In this document: piece by piece, positions 1 to 8,900 of the stretch
Layout of the letters: each line of letters opens with the position of its first letter
Position numbering within the stretch: position 1 is the stretch's first letter
The notes under the pieces: generated by a model
Told to the model about the DNA's origin: nothing
What the model saw: only the letters and a program-made list of their open reading frames with translations
The model's database searches: none
Position numbers and translations under genes: made by a program
Assembly: GCA_947494715.1 (NCBI GenBank)
Contig: CANLWG010000001.1
Coordinates: 868,001-932,000 of the forward strand
Direction: 5' to 3'
Length of the DNA: 64,000 nt
Origin: an uncultured Flavobacteriaceae bacterium
GTDB taxonomy: Bacteria > Bacteroidota > Bacteroidia > Flavobacteriales > Flavobacteriaceae

Positions 1-758
1 ATGTTACCCCGCTATCATTAGGCATTGAGACTATGGGAAGTGTAATGACCAAATTGATCGATGCTAACACCACGATTCCTACCAAGAAATCGCAGATATT
101 TTCTACCGCAGCAGATAATCAGCCATCGGTAGAGATTCACGTGCTACAAGGGGAACGACCCATGGCAGGGGATAATAAGACTATAGGACGTTTTCATTTG
201 GATGGAATTCCTCCCGCACCTAGGGGAACACCTCAAATAGAGGTTACCTTTGATATCGATGCCAATGGTATTATCAAAGTTTCCGCCACGGATAAAGCCA
301 CAAATAAATCTCAGGACATTCGTATCGAGGCATCTTCCGGGTTGACCGAGGAGGAAATCGAAAAAATGAAGGCCGAGGCCGAAGCTAATGCCGAATCCGA
401 TAAAAAGGCCAAGGAAACAGCGGATAAACTAAATGAGGCCGATGGAATGATATTCCAGACCGAAAAGCAATTAAAGGAATTCGGGGATAAATTGTCCGAT
501 GACAAGAAAAAACCGATCGAGGATGCTTTGGAAGAACTTAAGAAAGCCTATGAAAGTAAGGATTTGGCCGTAATCACTCCCGCTTTGGAGAAAATTAATG
601 AAGCTTGGAAAGTTGCTTCAGAAGAGATGTACAAAGCACAAGCAGAGGCCCAGCAAGCAGGTGGTGGCGCATCACCCAATGGAGAGGAAACTGCTAGTGG
701 AGGAGACGCCAAAGAAGGTGATAACGTTGAGGATGTAGATTTTGAAGAGGTGAAATAA
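1..758 (+). CDS. dnaK: Chaperone protein DnaK (Hsp70), 3' part
   Basis: This is the C-terminal part of the Hsp70 chaperone, which binds unfolded peptides in the cytoplasm in an ATP-dependent cycle with DnaJ and GrpE. The reading frame is open from base 3 ([12 protein letters not shown]), which is the linker and start of the substrate-binding domain, so the gene begins outside the window. The beta-sandwich substrate-binding region ([18 protein letters not shown], then [16 protein letters not shown]) is followed by the helical lid and a Gly/Asp/Glu-rich tail ending in DVDFEEVK, close to the usual EEVD-like acidic end. The nucleotide-binding domain is off the left edge. A strong terminator follows the stop codon. 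Identification is secure. Confidence 0.97.
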   Translation, partial: VTPLSLGIETMGSVMTKLIDANTTIPTKKSQIFSTAADNQPSVEIHVLQGERPMAGDNKTIGRFHLDGIPPAPRGTPQIEVTFDIDANGIIKVSATDKATNKSQDIRIEASSGLTEEEIEKMKAEAEANAESDKKAKETADKLNEADGMIFQTEKQLKEFGDKLSDDKKKPIEDALEELKKAYESKDLAVITPALEKINEAWKVASEEMYKAQAEAQQAGGGASPNGEETASGGDAKEGDNVEDVDFEEVK

Positions 759-785
759 GCACCCGTATAGGGAATAATTGTCAAG

Positions 786-817
786 AAGGCACTATCGACC
801 ACGATAGTGCCTTTTTT
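786..817 (+). terminator. Rho-independent terminator of dnaK
   Basis: A perfect 12-bp stem (AAGGCACTATCG pairing with CGATAGTGCCTT) with a 4-base loop ACCA is followed by a run of T. It lies 28 bases after the dnaK stop codon. Confidence 0.93.
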
Positions 818-855
818 ACTATTCAATTTGTCTTATATGGAAAACCTATCGTCAG

Positions 856-1761
856 CTATTTGATTTTAAACTTCCTTGAAGGTTCCCTACCATAGCCGGT
901 CACAAAGATCGAATCTTTTTTAAAGGCTACCCTTGCGAACGAAGTACTATCTTGGGTATCTACCATCCCCTTGAAAGTCAAGTAGTGTACGCCATCATTT
1001 TCAATATAGTCACCGGCATGGTTATGGCCATTGAAATAGAATTTCACACAATCATTTTTGTTAATAAGGTTTAGTAATTGTTTGTAGTTCAATAAATTAT
1101 GTGAATCGGATGTGCCCAAAGCTGGAAAATGACAAAACAGGCCCACACGTTCCTCGTTCAATGTGGCCAGTTTTAATTGATTTTCTACCCAATTCAATTG
1201 GTCGTTGCTCAATCCACCGTTCCAAGGTAATACGTTGGGCAAGTTTTTTCCTTCCATTAGATTAAATAGTGAATCGGTCTGTTGCTTTTTAGAATCGGTT
1301 AGTGCGCCATGTAAACTTAAGTCATTCCCGTCCAGGACAATAAACCGCCATTTGTTTCTTACTATTCTATAATAACGATTGTTCAATTCCATTTTTTCAA
1401 AAACAAGAGGTTTCAATGAATCCGCTACGCTGAAATCATGGTTTCCCAGCACATGGAATCGATCTGACTTTAATGCTGCCCAAATAGGGGCAACTGTATC
1501 GAAACTGCTAAAACCCTGGTCAATGAAGTCTCCCAAATGAATGGTATAATCCAATGGATATGCATTCAAAGTATCCGCAGCTTCCCTTAAACGCATAGGT
1601 GATTGCCTATAAAAGCGCACATCACTTGATTTGCAGTTACAATATTGACAATCTGCCACCACTCCTATCCCAAATTCTGGAAATTCAGAAGCGATTTTCT
1701 TTTTTTGAGAGCAACCTACCAAGATAAACCAAGGTAGTATGAGAAGTAAGGTTCGTGTCAT
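856..1761 (-). CDS. Calcineurin-like metallophosphoesterase, lipoprotein
   Basis: A 301-residue secreted metallophosphoesterase. The start at 1761 gives a lipoprotein signal (MTRTLLLILPWFILVGC, lipobox LVGC); an upstream non-ATG start at 1812 would put extra residues before the signal and is less likely. Calcineurin-like motifs are visible in order: GVVADCQY (degenerate DxH), HLGDFID (GDxxD), VLGNHDFS (GNHD/E), CHFP and NGHNHAGD (GHxH). These coordinate a two-metal centre that cleaves phosphoesters. The N-terminal DCQYCNC replaces the usual DxH with DCQ, as in ADPRibase-Mn/CDP-alcohol phosphohydrolase-type members of the family. Substrate is not deducible. The gene stands alone on this strand, facing dnaK. 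Confidence 0.82.
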   Translation of the reverse strand: MTRTLLLILPWFILVGCSQKKKIASEFPEFGIGVVADCQYCNCKSSDVRFYRQSPMRLREAADTLNAYPLDYTIHLGDFIDQGFSSFDTVAPIWAALKSDRFHVLGNHDFSVADSLKPLVFEKMELNNRYYRIVRNKWRFIVLDGNDLSLHGALTDSKKQQTDSLFNLMEGKNLPNVLPWNGGLSNDQLNWVENQLKLATLNEERVGLFCHFPALGTSDSHNLLNYKQLLNLINKNDCVKFYFNGHNHAGDYIENDGVHYLTFKGMVDTQDSTSFARVAFKKDSIFVTGYGREPSRKFKIK

Positions 1762-1917
1762 GATTTTGTTTTTGGGATAGGACAAAGCTATGATAAAGAT
1801 AGGGCACAACACTATTTTGCTGCAACTTCTGGTATGGAAATTGATTTTAAATAAAGTACTTTTGATAAGTAGAATTGTATTTTAAACTTTGGTTGTACTG
1901 ACCTTACCATTTATACT

Positions 1918-2850
1918 ATGATAAAAAACTACGTACTGTTTTTTTGTTTGATTTTAAACCTCCTTGCGGGAAGTGCCTTTTCGCAAGAAATTAAGATATT
2001 TACCAGGGAGGATTTTGATTTAAGGGGCGATGTGAAATCATGCTTGGTAATTACTGATTACGGGAAGGAAGAATATGATTTTAATGAAAATGGACTGTTG
2101 GCCAAATCGGTTACCCGTTATAGCGACTCGGACTACGATATCACCTATTACCAGTATGATACGGGCATTCTAAAGGAAAAGCGCTTGGAAAATTATCGGG
2201 GGAATACCTTTGATACAAGTACATCTATTGCTCATTTTTATGAACTGGATACCCTAGGCAGTAAAAAGATTACCGAAAAAATAGTTTCCTACGAGAAGGA
2301 ATTCCTAGATCAGTATGAATATTTTTATGATACCGATGACAGAGTGGTTAATATTATTCGGATCAACAATGACGGTACGGACGAAACCAGTATTGAATAT
2401 ACTTCATATAAGGACGAGCAAACAAAAACATACAGGTTAAATGGGGTTGAACAAAAATCCATTCGAACTTCCAGTCGCAAGGCAAAGAACGGGACTGTAG
2501 AAAAAGTGGTATTGACCAAAAAATTCCTAAATGGAGACCCTCTTACCGCTACAGAGGAAATATTTGACGCCTCCGGCCAATTAATTTCCACAATTCATTT
2601 TAGATATGATGAAAAGACCCAACAATTTGCACCGGAACAAACCACCATATTTGCTTATGATGGCAACGGTACGCTTTCAAGATCGGTTGAAAAAAATGGT
2701 GATTCCGAAAAGGTCAAGGAATATATCTACCAATATGATGACGGCGAGAACGCCAACTGGGTAAAGCAAATTGTTACCCCTGATAATACCTATACTACTA
2801 GACGGATAAAATACTATGAATTTCAAGAAGAAGCGGAAGAGGAGGAATAA
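1918..2850 (+). CDS. Secreted protein with YD-repeat-like beta repeats, unknown function
   Basis: A 310-residue protein with an N-terminal signal peptide (cleavage probably after GSAFS). The rest is built of short repeated units of the form YDxxGxLxxxxxxY (for example around YDFNENGLLAKS, FYDTDDRVVNII and FAYDGNGTLSRS). They resemble the YD/RHS-like repeats of surface proteins but without an RHS core. The C-terminus is acidic (QEEAEEEE). The last 28 bases overlap the 3' end of the convergent acetyltransferase gene. No catalytic motif is seen. Probably periplasmic or cell-surface; function unknown. Confidence 0.7.
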   Translation: MIKNYVLFFCLILNLLAGSAFSQEIKIFTREDFDLRGDVKSCLVITDYGKEEYDFNENGLLAKSVTRYSDSDYDITYYQYDTGILKEKRLENYRGNTFDTSTSIAHFYELDTLGSKKITEKIVSYEKEFLDQYEYFYDTDDRVVNIIRINNDGTDETSIEYTSYKDEQTKTYRLNGVEQKSIRTSSRKAKNGTVEKVVLTKKFLNGDPLTATEEIFDASGQLISTIHFRYDEKTQQFAPEQTTIFAYDGNGTLSRSVEKNGDSEKVKEYIYQYDDGENANWVKQIVTPDNTYTTRRIKYYEFQEEAEEEE

Positions 2851-3413
2851 TCTGCGAACCGTTCCGATTTGATTCTCCTCCATTCATGTCGTAAAATCCC
2901 ATAGCAACAGGTATTTCTTTTAAAGCCATCCAACAGATATACGTTTTCCCGTAATACCCCTTCCAATTCTGCACCGAGTTTTTCCACTGCTTTCCTAGAA
3001 CGCTTGTTCCTTTGATCTATACGAAACTCCACCTTTTCAAAATCCATCTCCTCAAAAGCATGTTGCAACATCAAAAATTTCATATTGGCGTTGAGTCCGG
3101 TTCCTTGAAATTCCTTTCCTATCCAAGTGGACCCTATATGCAAGACCTTGTTCTGCCAATCGATGTTCATATATCGTGTGCAACCCGCGTAGGATTGCGT
3201 CTTTTTGTCAAAAACAGTAAATGGGATACCCGTCTTTTGGAGCTGTTGCTCCAACGCTATCCTTATATAATTTTTTAATGCAGGTAGCGTGGCAATATCA
3301 GAAGGGGAGTATTGGACCAACTTTTCTTGCTGGGCAATGGGAAATAAATAATCACAATCTTCCAGCCTTAATGGAGTTAGTTTTACCTGTGGGTTTTCCA
3401 AAGTGAATGCCAC
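2823..3413 (-). CDS. GNAT family N-acetyltransferase (RimJ/RimL type)
   Basis: A 196-residue acetyltransferase of the RimJ/RimL branch of the GNAT superfamily, which transfers an acetyl group from acetyl-CoA to an amine. It has the early LTPLRLEDCDYLFPIA strand, the central STWIGKEFQGTGLN acetyl-CoA loop and the conserved FRIDQRNKRSRKAVEKLGAE segment (N-xx-S-xxx-xEKxGF-type motif). Start is GTG at 3413, only 2 bases after the stop codon of the upstream esterase gene, so the two are co-transcribed. The Ser-rich C-terminus overlaps the convergent gene by 28 bases. The substrate cannot be told from sequence. Confidence 0.85.
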   Translation of the reverse strand: MAFTLENPQVKLTPLRLEDCDYLFPIAQQEKLVQYSPSDIATLPALKNYIRIALEQQLQKTGIPFTVFDKKTQSYAGCTRYMNIDWQNKVLHIGSTWIGKEFQGTGLNANMKFLMLQHAFEEMDFEKVEFRIDQRNKRSRKAVEKLGAELEGVLRENVYLLDGFKRNTCCYGILRHEWRRIKSERFADYSSSSASS

Positions 3414-3415
3414 CG

Positions 3416-4057
3416 TTATTCTGCTAAGTTGTTAATAATTTCTTTTTTGAGTTCATGACCGCCATCAAAAATAACGACTTCGGCCTGCCCTTCAAAAAGC
3501 GACTTAATTTTTTTAAATTCTTCTTTCAGCCTTTTTTCGGTAATGTATTCATCTTTGTTGCCCATAAATATCTTGATTTTGGTTTTGTTCTGCGCTAAAA
3601 AGTTAAAATCTGTAGGTCTTAATTCATTGGGGATTCCACCGGCATAAAGCACTAATTGATGAATCGGTAGTTTTTTATGGGCCACCCATCGGGTTGCAAT
3701 GGAAACTCCCTGTGAGAAACCAAGAACGATCAACTTACAATTCTCGGGAATATTTTCAGCTTCCCATACAGCATCCAAATAAGTCAAAACATTTTTGGTT
3801 TCCAGTGCAGTGTTTTCTTTTGTCAGCCAACTGGCCCCTACATGCTTGTATTCATTGGTTAAATAATACTTGGAAGGGGCTTGGGGGGCAATGATATAGT
3901 TTTCATCAGGGGGTAATCCCTCAAAATGTTTTAGGAAAAACCGACTTAAATACCCCATTCCATGAAGTACTATCCATACGTTTTTGGTGGATTTGTCCAA
4001 ATGATTTAACGTTTCATAAGTGCCCGTGGTTTGGTAGCGTATTCTTTTTTCTTTCAT
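3416..4057 (-). CDS. Alpha/beta hydrolase (carboxylesterase/phospholipase-like)
   Basis: A 213-residue cytoplasmic alpha/beta-hydrolase. The nucleophile elbow is GFSQG (VLGFSQGVSIATRW), an Asp is available at FMGNKDEYI and the catalytic His at FDGGHELK, giving a complete Ser-Asp-His triad. The oxyanion strand LHGMGYLSRF lies near the N-terminus. Length and motifs fit the small carboxylesterase/phospholipase family, which hydrolyses short-chain esters. It is the first gene of a two-gene unit with the GNAT acetyltransferase downstream and is divergent from the menaquinone region, with about 75 bases between starts. Confidence 0.83.
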   Translation of the reverse strand: MKEKRIRYQTTGTYETLNHLDKSTKNVWIVLHGMGYLSRFFLKHFEGLPPDENYIIAPQAPSKYYLTNEYKHVGASWLTKENTALETKNVLTYLDAVWEAENIPENCKLIVLGFSQGVSIATRWVAHKKLPIHQLVLYAGGIPNELRPTDFNFLAQNKTKIKIFMGNKDEYITEKRLKEEFKKIKSLFEGQAEVVIFDGGHELKKEIINNLAE

Positions 4058-4131
4058 GGTATTTTAAAATCTGTTTCCAGGTATTGTCATTTGTTCACAA
4101 GGCAATACGTAGTTTTGTAAAAAAAAGTTTC

Positions 4132-4554
4132 ATGGACGATTTTAAGGAAAAAATTTTGAAGGTCTGCAACGATTCTTCCAAAAACACAATGATGGAAAAC
4201 TTGGAGATTGAATATATTGATGTGGGGGAGAATTATCTGGTCGCCAAAATGCCGGTTAACGCAAAGGTCCATCAACCTGATGGTGTTTTGCACGGTGGGG
4301 CATCCGTAGCTTTGGCCGAAAGTGTTGGGAGTATGGCTTCCTATATTTTTTTGGATGCGGAGAAATTTTTTGTGCGCGGTATAGAAATATCCGCCAATCA
4401 TGTAAAAAGCATACGTGATGGCGAGGTGTTCGCCAAGGCAATTTTGATCCATAAAGGGCGTACTACCCAATTATGGGAAATTAAAATTACAGATGCGCAA
4501 GAAAACTTGATTTCTTCATGTAAATTGACTACCATTTCCTTACCAAAAAATTAA
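4132..4554 (+). CDS. PaaI-type hotdog thioesterase, probable DHNA-CoA thioesterase
   Basis: A 140-residue single-domain hotdog-fold acyl-CoA thioesterase. The core motif HQPDGVLHGGASVALAES carries the conserved HGG and the catalytic acidic residue (E in ALAES) of the PaaI/YbdB/MenI group. The ATG at 4132 is preferred to a TTG at 4084, because the family normally starts close to this point. It sits one base upstream of menF in the same operon. That position makes 1,4-dihydroxy-2-naphthoyl-CoA hydrolysis (the MenI step of menaquinone synthesis) the likely role. The family also cleaves other aryl-CoA esters, so the specific substrate is an inference from context. Confidence 0.8.
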   Translation: MDDFKEKILKVCNDSSKNTMMENLEIEYIDVGENYLVAKMPVNAKVHQPDGVLHGGASVALAESVGSMASYIFLDAEKFFVRGIEISANHVKSIRDGEVFAKAILIHKGRTTQLWEIKITDAQENLISSCKLTTISLPKN

Positions 4555-4555
4555 T

Positions 4556-5593
4556 ATGTTTTTGGAACTCATGGACAAGGTGTCCGCCCAATTTAGGGAC
4601 CGACTTCCTTTTGTTGTTTACAAGAAACCAAATGAGGCTCAAGTAACCGCTCTTTTTCAAAAGGACAATAAATTACATTCCGTTTTGGATTTTACGGAAA
4701 CTGGGTTTGTAATGGCTGCTTTTGAATGGAAACCAACAGTGCTATTACGGGCTGATGAAAAACATGAGGCCAAATTTGATTTCAGCACACCCCAAAATTG
4801 TAAAAGCGGGAGTGAAATACAAATTGATTTGGAACAAAAGAGTATTCATCTTGATCTGGTCCAAAAAAGTATAGCCGCAATACGACAAGGGGATTTTAAA
4901 AAAGTTGTACTATCCCGTAAAATTGAAGCAGATTTTAACAAAAGCCCATTGGAGCTATTTCAAAGCCTTTTGTTCAACTACCCAAATGCTTTCTGCTACC
5001 TATGGTTTCATCCTAAAACTGGGCTTTGGCTGGGAGCCACCCCGGAAATTTTATTGCATGTAAGGAATAAGGAGTTCACCACAATTTCATTGGCGGGAAC
5101 ACAATCCTATAACGGAAATGATCAGGTTGTATGGGGCAGTAAGGAGTTAGAGGAACAAGATTTGGTTACAGATTATATTCTTGATATCCTCCAGGATAAG
5201 GCCAGTAATATCAAAAAGGGAGAAATAGAATCGATAAGGGCAGGGAACCTCCTGCATTTACGGACTAAGATTTCCGGGGTCTTTTTGGAAGAAGGCCTGG
5301 ATCCGATTATTAAGTTTCTACACCCAACACCAGCAATCTGCGGTTTTCCAAAGCTACCGGCACTTGAGTTTATTCATAACAACGAAAACTACGATAGGGA
5401 ATTTTATACCGGCTTTTTAGGAGAGCTGAATTTTGATGCTGAAACTAACCTATATGTAAATTTACGTTGCGCACAAATCAAAGGAAGTAAAGCTATTGTT
5501 TATACAGGCGGGGGTATTACCCAAGATTCTGACCCTGAAAAAGAATGGGAGGAAACAGTAGCCAAAAGTAAGACCTTGCTAGAACTTATTTAA
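4556..5593 (+). CDS. menF: Isochorismate synthase
   Basis: A 345-residue chorismate-binding enzyme that converts chorismate to isochorismate, the first step of the o-succinylbenzoate branch of menaquinone synthesis. Chorismate-utilising motifs are present: VVLSRKIEADF, LGATPEILL, SLAGTQ, the HPTPAICGFP block, and REFYTGFLGELN with the YTGGGITQDSDPEKEWEET C-terminal block that carries metal-binding glutamates. It is shorter than the E. coli enzyme at the N-terminus, as in the EntC/DhbC-like forms of Bacteroidota. It starts 1 base after the thioesterase stop and is followed by menD, which has its own promoter-like sequence. Confidence 0.93.
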   Translation: MFLELMDKVSAQFRDRLPFVVYKKPNEAQVTALFQKDNKLHSVLDFTETGFVMAAFEWKPTVLLRADEKHEAKFDFSTPQNCKSGSEIQIDLEQKSIHLDLVQKSIAAIRQGDFKKVVLSRKIEADFNKSPLELFQSLLFNYPNAFCYLWFHPKTGLWLGATPEILLHVRNKEFTTISLAGTQSYNGNDQVVWGSKELEEQDLVTDYILDILQDKASNIKKGEIESIRAGNLLHLRTKISGVFLEEGLDPIIKFLHPTPAICGFPKLPALEFIHNNENYDREFYTGFLGELNFDAETNLYVNLRCAQIKGSKAIVYTGGGITQDSDPEKEWEETVAKSKTLLELI

Positions 5594-5616
5594 ACCTTTA
5601 GTTTTTTTGGTTTAGA

Positions 5617-5647
5617 TTGGTTTAGAATTACCCTCGTTGTATTTTTG
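5617..5647 (+). promoter_or_regulatory. Candidate Bacteroidota-type promoter of menD
   Basis: TTG at 5617-5619, a 20-base spacer, and TATTTTTG at 5640-5647 match the Bacteroidota housekeeping pattern (TTG near -33, TAnnTTTG near -7). Transcription would start around 5652-5654, at or just before the menD ATG at 5654. The spacing implies a leaderless or very short-leader mRNA. Confidence 0.5.
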
Positions 5648-5653
5648 CCCCAC

Positions 5654-7429
5654 ATGAGATATTCCACTATCCCCTTGGCCCAGTCCATTATTTTGCATTG
5701 TAAGGCAAAAGGTATCCAAAATATCGTTATCTCTCCAGGTTCGCGGAATGCTCCTTTGACCATTGGATTTTCAGAAAACCCCTTTTTCAAATGTTTCAGC
5801 ATAGTGGACGAGCGTTGCGCTGCCTTTTTCGCTCTGGGAATTGCACAGCATTTGCAAGAGCCGGTCGCTCTGGTATGCACTTCGGGAAGTGCTCTTCTAA
5901 ATTATTATCCGGCGGTCGCCGAGGCCTTTTATAGTAGCATTCCTCTCATTGTTGTTTCGGCCGATAGGCCCAGTTATAAAATTGATATCGGGGATGGGCA
6001 GACCATACGGCAGGACGATGTGTTTCATAGACATATAGGATGTTCCGTTAATTTAAAACAGGATATTTCACATGCCCCGGAAAAGATACAAAAGTATGCC
6101 CCGGATTTAATTACCGAAAACACAATTGAAAATACCCAGAAAAAAGTTCAATCCTTTAATGATGACAGCTTAAATAAAGCTATAAATTTAGCATACACCC
6201 ATAAGACCCCAGTACATATTAACGTCCCCTTTGAGGAACCTTTGTATGATTTTATTGATGATAATACAGTAAAACCTAGTTTGGTTTTCAACATAGAAAG
6301 GGATGAATCCTCAGGGTTGGATTTAGGGCACTTAACCGCGATTTGGAAAACTGCTGAACGTAAGATGGTCCTGGTAGGTGTCAGTCATCCAAATAGCATC
6401 GATCAACAAGTTTTGGATATATTGGCCAATGATCCATCCGTGATCGTTTTTACGGAAACGACATCAAATCTACATCATCCTGACTTCTTTCCAAGCATTG
6501 ATACCATAGTTGCACCTATAGAAAAATTAGATCAAAAGGACGACTTGTTTAGGCAATTGCAACCTGAGATTCTACTCACCTTTGGGGGATTGATAGTTTC
6601 AAAAAAAATCAAGGCATTTCTTCGGCAATATCAAGCCAAACAGCATTGGCATATTGACGAAATAAAAGCCTATGACACCTTTTTTTCGCTCTCCCACCAT
6701 GTAAAGATAGCCCCCAACAGCTTCTTGAAAATCTTATTGGACGGCCCTGAAGGAAATACGAAAGGTAATTACAGTAAGTACTGGCTGAATGTTAAGGAAG
6801 GCTTTAGGTTAAAAAAGATGGAATATCTACACCAGATTCCATTTTCGGATCTCTTGGCATTTCGCTATATTAGTCAAAGTGTGCCGATGGAATATCAACT
6901 TCATTTGGCGAACAGCTCCACCATTCGCTACGCCCAGCTTTTTAATTGGCATCCTTCTGTAAAAATGTTTTGCAACCGAGGTACTAGTGGTATAGATGGG
7001 AGTACCTCCACCGCGATCGGCGCCTCCATATTTAGTAAGGAACCTACATTATTGATTACAGGGGATTTGAGCTTTTTTTATGATAGCAATGCTTTATGGA
7101 ACGAACATATCCGATCTGATTTTAGGATACTATTGATTAATAATGGTGGCGGTGGAATTTTTAGGATTTTACCCGGTCAAGAGGACACTCCAAATTTCGA
7201 GACCTATTTTGAGACTGTTCAAAATCTGGACGCGAAGCATTTATGTAATTTATATGGTTTTGAGCACACCAAAGCAAGTGGGCCGAAGGAATTGGAAGAT
7301 AGATTGAAGTTTTTTTATAAAGAGTCCGATAAACCCAAATTACTGGAAATTTGTACTCCAAGATTATTGAACAATAAAATTTTGCTCGGTTATTTTGATT
7401 TTTTATCTTCGGATTTTATTAACCATTAA
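5654..7429 (+). CDS. menD: SEPHCHC synthase (2-succinyl-5-enolpyruvyl-6-hydroxy-3-cyclohexene-1-carboxylate synthase)
   Basis: A 591-residue thiamine-diphosphate enzyme that joins isochorismate and 2-oxoglutarate with loss of CO2 in menaquinone synthesis. The N-terminal pyrimidine-binding domain begins with SPGSRNAPLT and contains the catalytic-type Glu region VDERCAAFFALG and TSGSALLNYYPAVAEA. The C-terminal pyrophosphate domain shows GTSGIDGSTSTAIG and GDLSFFYDSNALWN followed by NNGGGGIF, the Mg-ThDP site. The ATG at 5654 is chosen over a TTG at 5645 that lies inside the promoter-like element. Length is normal for MenD. Confidence 0.96.
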   Translation: MRYSTIPLAQSIILHCKAKGIQNIVISPGSRNAPLTIGFSENPFFKCFSIVDERCAAFFALGIAQHLQEPVALVCTSGSALLNYYPAVAEAFYSSIPLIVVSADRPSYKIDIGDGQTIRQDDVFHRHIGCSVNLKQDISHAPEKIQKYAPDLITENTIENTQKKVQSFNDDSLNKAINLAYTHKTPVHINVPFEEPLYDFIDDNTVKPSLVFNIERDESSGLDLGHLTAIWKTAERKMVLVGVSHPNSIDQQVLDILANDPSVIVFTETTSNLHHPDFFPSIDTIVAPIEKLDQKDDLFRQLQPEILLTFGGLIVSKKIKAFLRQYQAKQHWHIDEIKAYDTFFSLSHHVKIAPNSFLKILLDGPEGNTKGNYSKYWLNVKEGFRLKKMEYLHQIPFSDLLAFRYISQSVPMEYQLHLANSSTIRYAQLFNWHPSVKMFCNRGTSGIDGSTSTAIGASIFSKEPTLLITGDLSFFYDSNALWNEHIRSDFRILLINNGGGGIFRILPGQEDTPNFETYFETVQNLDAKHLCNLYGFEHTKASGPKELEDRLKFFYKESDKPKLLEICTPRLLNNKILLGYFDFLSSDFINH

Positions 7430-7449
7430 CATATAGAACACTAACTATT

Positions 7450-7794
7450 ATGAGCAGTAAAAGAGACGAATTGATTGCTAAGTATGCAACGGACATTAAG
7501 GAAAAATTTGGTGAAACACCGGACATGGATTTATTGACCAAAGTTACTATTGGCTTGGGTCCTGCCATTTACAATTTGGACGCCTCAAAAGTATCCGGGG
7601 TGGACGAAAAGGAATTGGAGACCGTTAAGAACAATTATTTGGTAAAAAAGTTGGGTTTGGCGGATGGACCTCAATTGATGGAGGCCGTTAAGACTGTAGT
7701 GGATAACTATGGTAGCTCCGTAAAGAGCAAATATAGGGCCGTTGTGTACTATATGTTGTGTAAACATTTTGACAAAGCCTCTGCATATAGCTAA
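7450..7794 (+). CDS. DUF2853 family protein
   Basis: A 114-residue small soluble protein that I recognise as DUF2853: it begins MSSKRDELIAKYATDIKEKF and ends with a YRAVVYYML-CKHFDKASAY segment. It is predicted to be mostly helical, with no signal peptide, membrane segment or catalytic motif. It follows menD by 20 bases and is closed by a strong terminator, so it is probably co-transcribed with menD. Its role is unknown. Confidence 0.85.
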   Translation: MSSKRDELIAKYATDIKEKFGETPDMDLLTKVTIGLGPAIYNLDASKVSGVDEKELETVKNNYLVKKLGLADGPQLMEAVKTVVDNYGSSVKSKYRAVVYYMLCKHFDKASAYS

Positions 7795-7819
7795 TAGCAG
7801 ATTTTGTAAGGATTAGAAG

Positions 7820-7849
7820 CCGTCCGCCAATTGGCGGACGGTTTTTTTT
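7820..7849 (+). terminator. Rho-independent terminator after the menD/DUF2853 unit
   Basis: A perfect 22-base palindrome (CCGTCCGCCAA joined to TTGGCGGACGG) is followed by eight T. It separates the menD transcript from the CvfB-like gene. Confidence 0.92.
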
Positions 7850-7878
7850 ATAGAATTTTTAAACGCTATTTTTACAAA

Positions 7879-8709
7879 ATGTTTTTACTTGGAAAATTTA
7901 ATCATCTTCAAATTTTAAGGGATACCAGCGTGGGACTTTTTCTGGGCGACGATGAAGGCAATGAGGTACTTTTGCCCAACAAATACGTGCCCAAGACCTA
8001 TGAAATAGGAGAAGAGCTTGAAGTATTCTGCTATCTGGATCATGAAGAACGCCCTATTGCAACAACATTGCAGCCCGAAATTGTAAGGGATGAGTTCCAG
8101 TTGCTACAAGTAGCAGAAGTAAACGAATTTGGAGCTTTTATGGACTGGGGCCTGGAAAAACATCTTTTGGTGCCGTTTAGGGAGCAAAGGTCAAAAATGA
8201 TGGAGGGATATTGGTATGTGGTATATTGTTATCTGGATACCAAGACCGACCGCTTAGTGGCATCCAACAAATTGGATAAATTTTTGAATAATGAGGACTT
8301 ATCCATTAAGGAAAGAGATGTAGTGGATTTGATTTTCACCCGAAGCACGGATTTAGGTTGGGAGGTAATAATTAATAACCAGCATAAAGGACTGGTTTAT
8401 TCCAATGAAATCTTCAAAAGGGTAGCGGTGGGGGACAATACCAAAGGCGTTATTAAACGCATACGATCTGATAATAAAATTGATGTGTCACTTCAGCCTT
8501 TGGGGGTTAATGTTCTGGAACCTGCGGCAAATAAAATTTATGAGACCCTGCTACAACATAATGGTTTTTTGGCCCTCCATGATAAATCCGACCCCGAGGC
8601 GATTAAAGCAATACTTCAAATGAGTAAAAAGACATTCAAGAAAGGAATAGGAACATTATACAAAGCCCGAAAAATAGAAATAAGGGAAGATGGTATTCAT
8701 GCCATTTGA
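7879..8709 (+). CDS. S1-type RNA-binding protein, CvfB/YitL-like
   Basis: A 276-residue protein of the CvfB (YitL) type: several S1-like RNA-binding OB folds followed by a winged helix. The first S1 unit contains RDTSVGLFLGDDEGNEVLLPNKYVP. The second has VAEVNEFGAFMDWGLEKHLLVPFREQ. A third surrounds WEVIINNQHKGLVYSNEIF. The C-terminal winged helix has the family's LHDKSDPEAIKAILQMSKKTFKKGIGTLYKA region (helix then TFKKAIGxLYK). The ATG at 7879 is chosen because the apparent TTG at 7831 lies inside the terminator stem. In firmicutes CvfB affects virulence-factor expression; here only an RNA-binding role can be inferred. Confidence 0.88.
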   Translation: MFLLGKFNHLQILRDTSVGLFLGDDEGNEVLLPNKYVPKTYEIGEELEVFCYLDHEERPIATTLQPEIVRDEFQLLQVAEVNEFGAFMDWGLEKHLLVPFREQRSKMMEGYWYVVYCYLDTKTDRLVASNKLDKFLNNEDLSIKERDVVDLIFTRSTDLGWEVIINNQHKGLVYSNEIFKRVAVGDNTKGVIKRIRSDNKIDVSLQPLGVNVLEPAANKIYETLLQHNGFLALHDKSDPEAIKAILQMSKKTFKKGIGTLYKARKIEIREDGIHAI

Positions 8710-8900
8710 TCAGAGGAAGTTTGGAATTAGTTTTCTTTAACGGAATGAAAATCAATTTACTATGTCAATTTAACCACAGTTTTCCTTTCCTATACCACCA
8801 AAAGTTATATTTTTGCAACAAAGGAAATTAGCACCTTGTTAACATTAAAGTATTTTGGTTAACTTTAACACAAGATATACCCCCTAAAACTACACGCTAC

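Noticed and set aside
7831-7878. TTG start for the CvfB-like gene
   Set aside because: It lies in the terminator stem and would add residues absent from the family.
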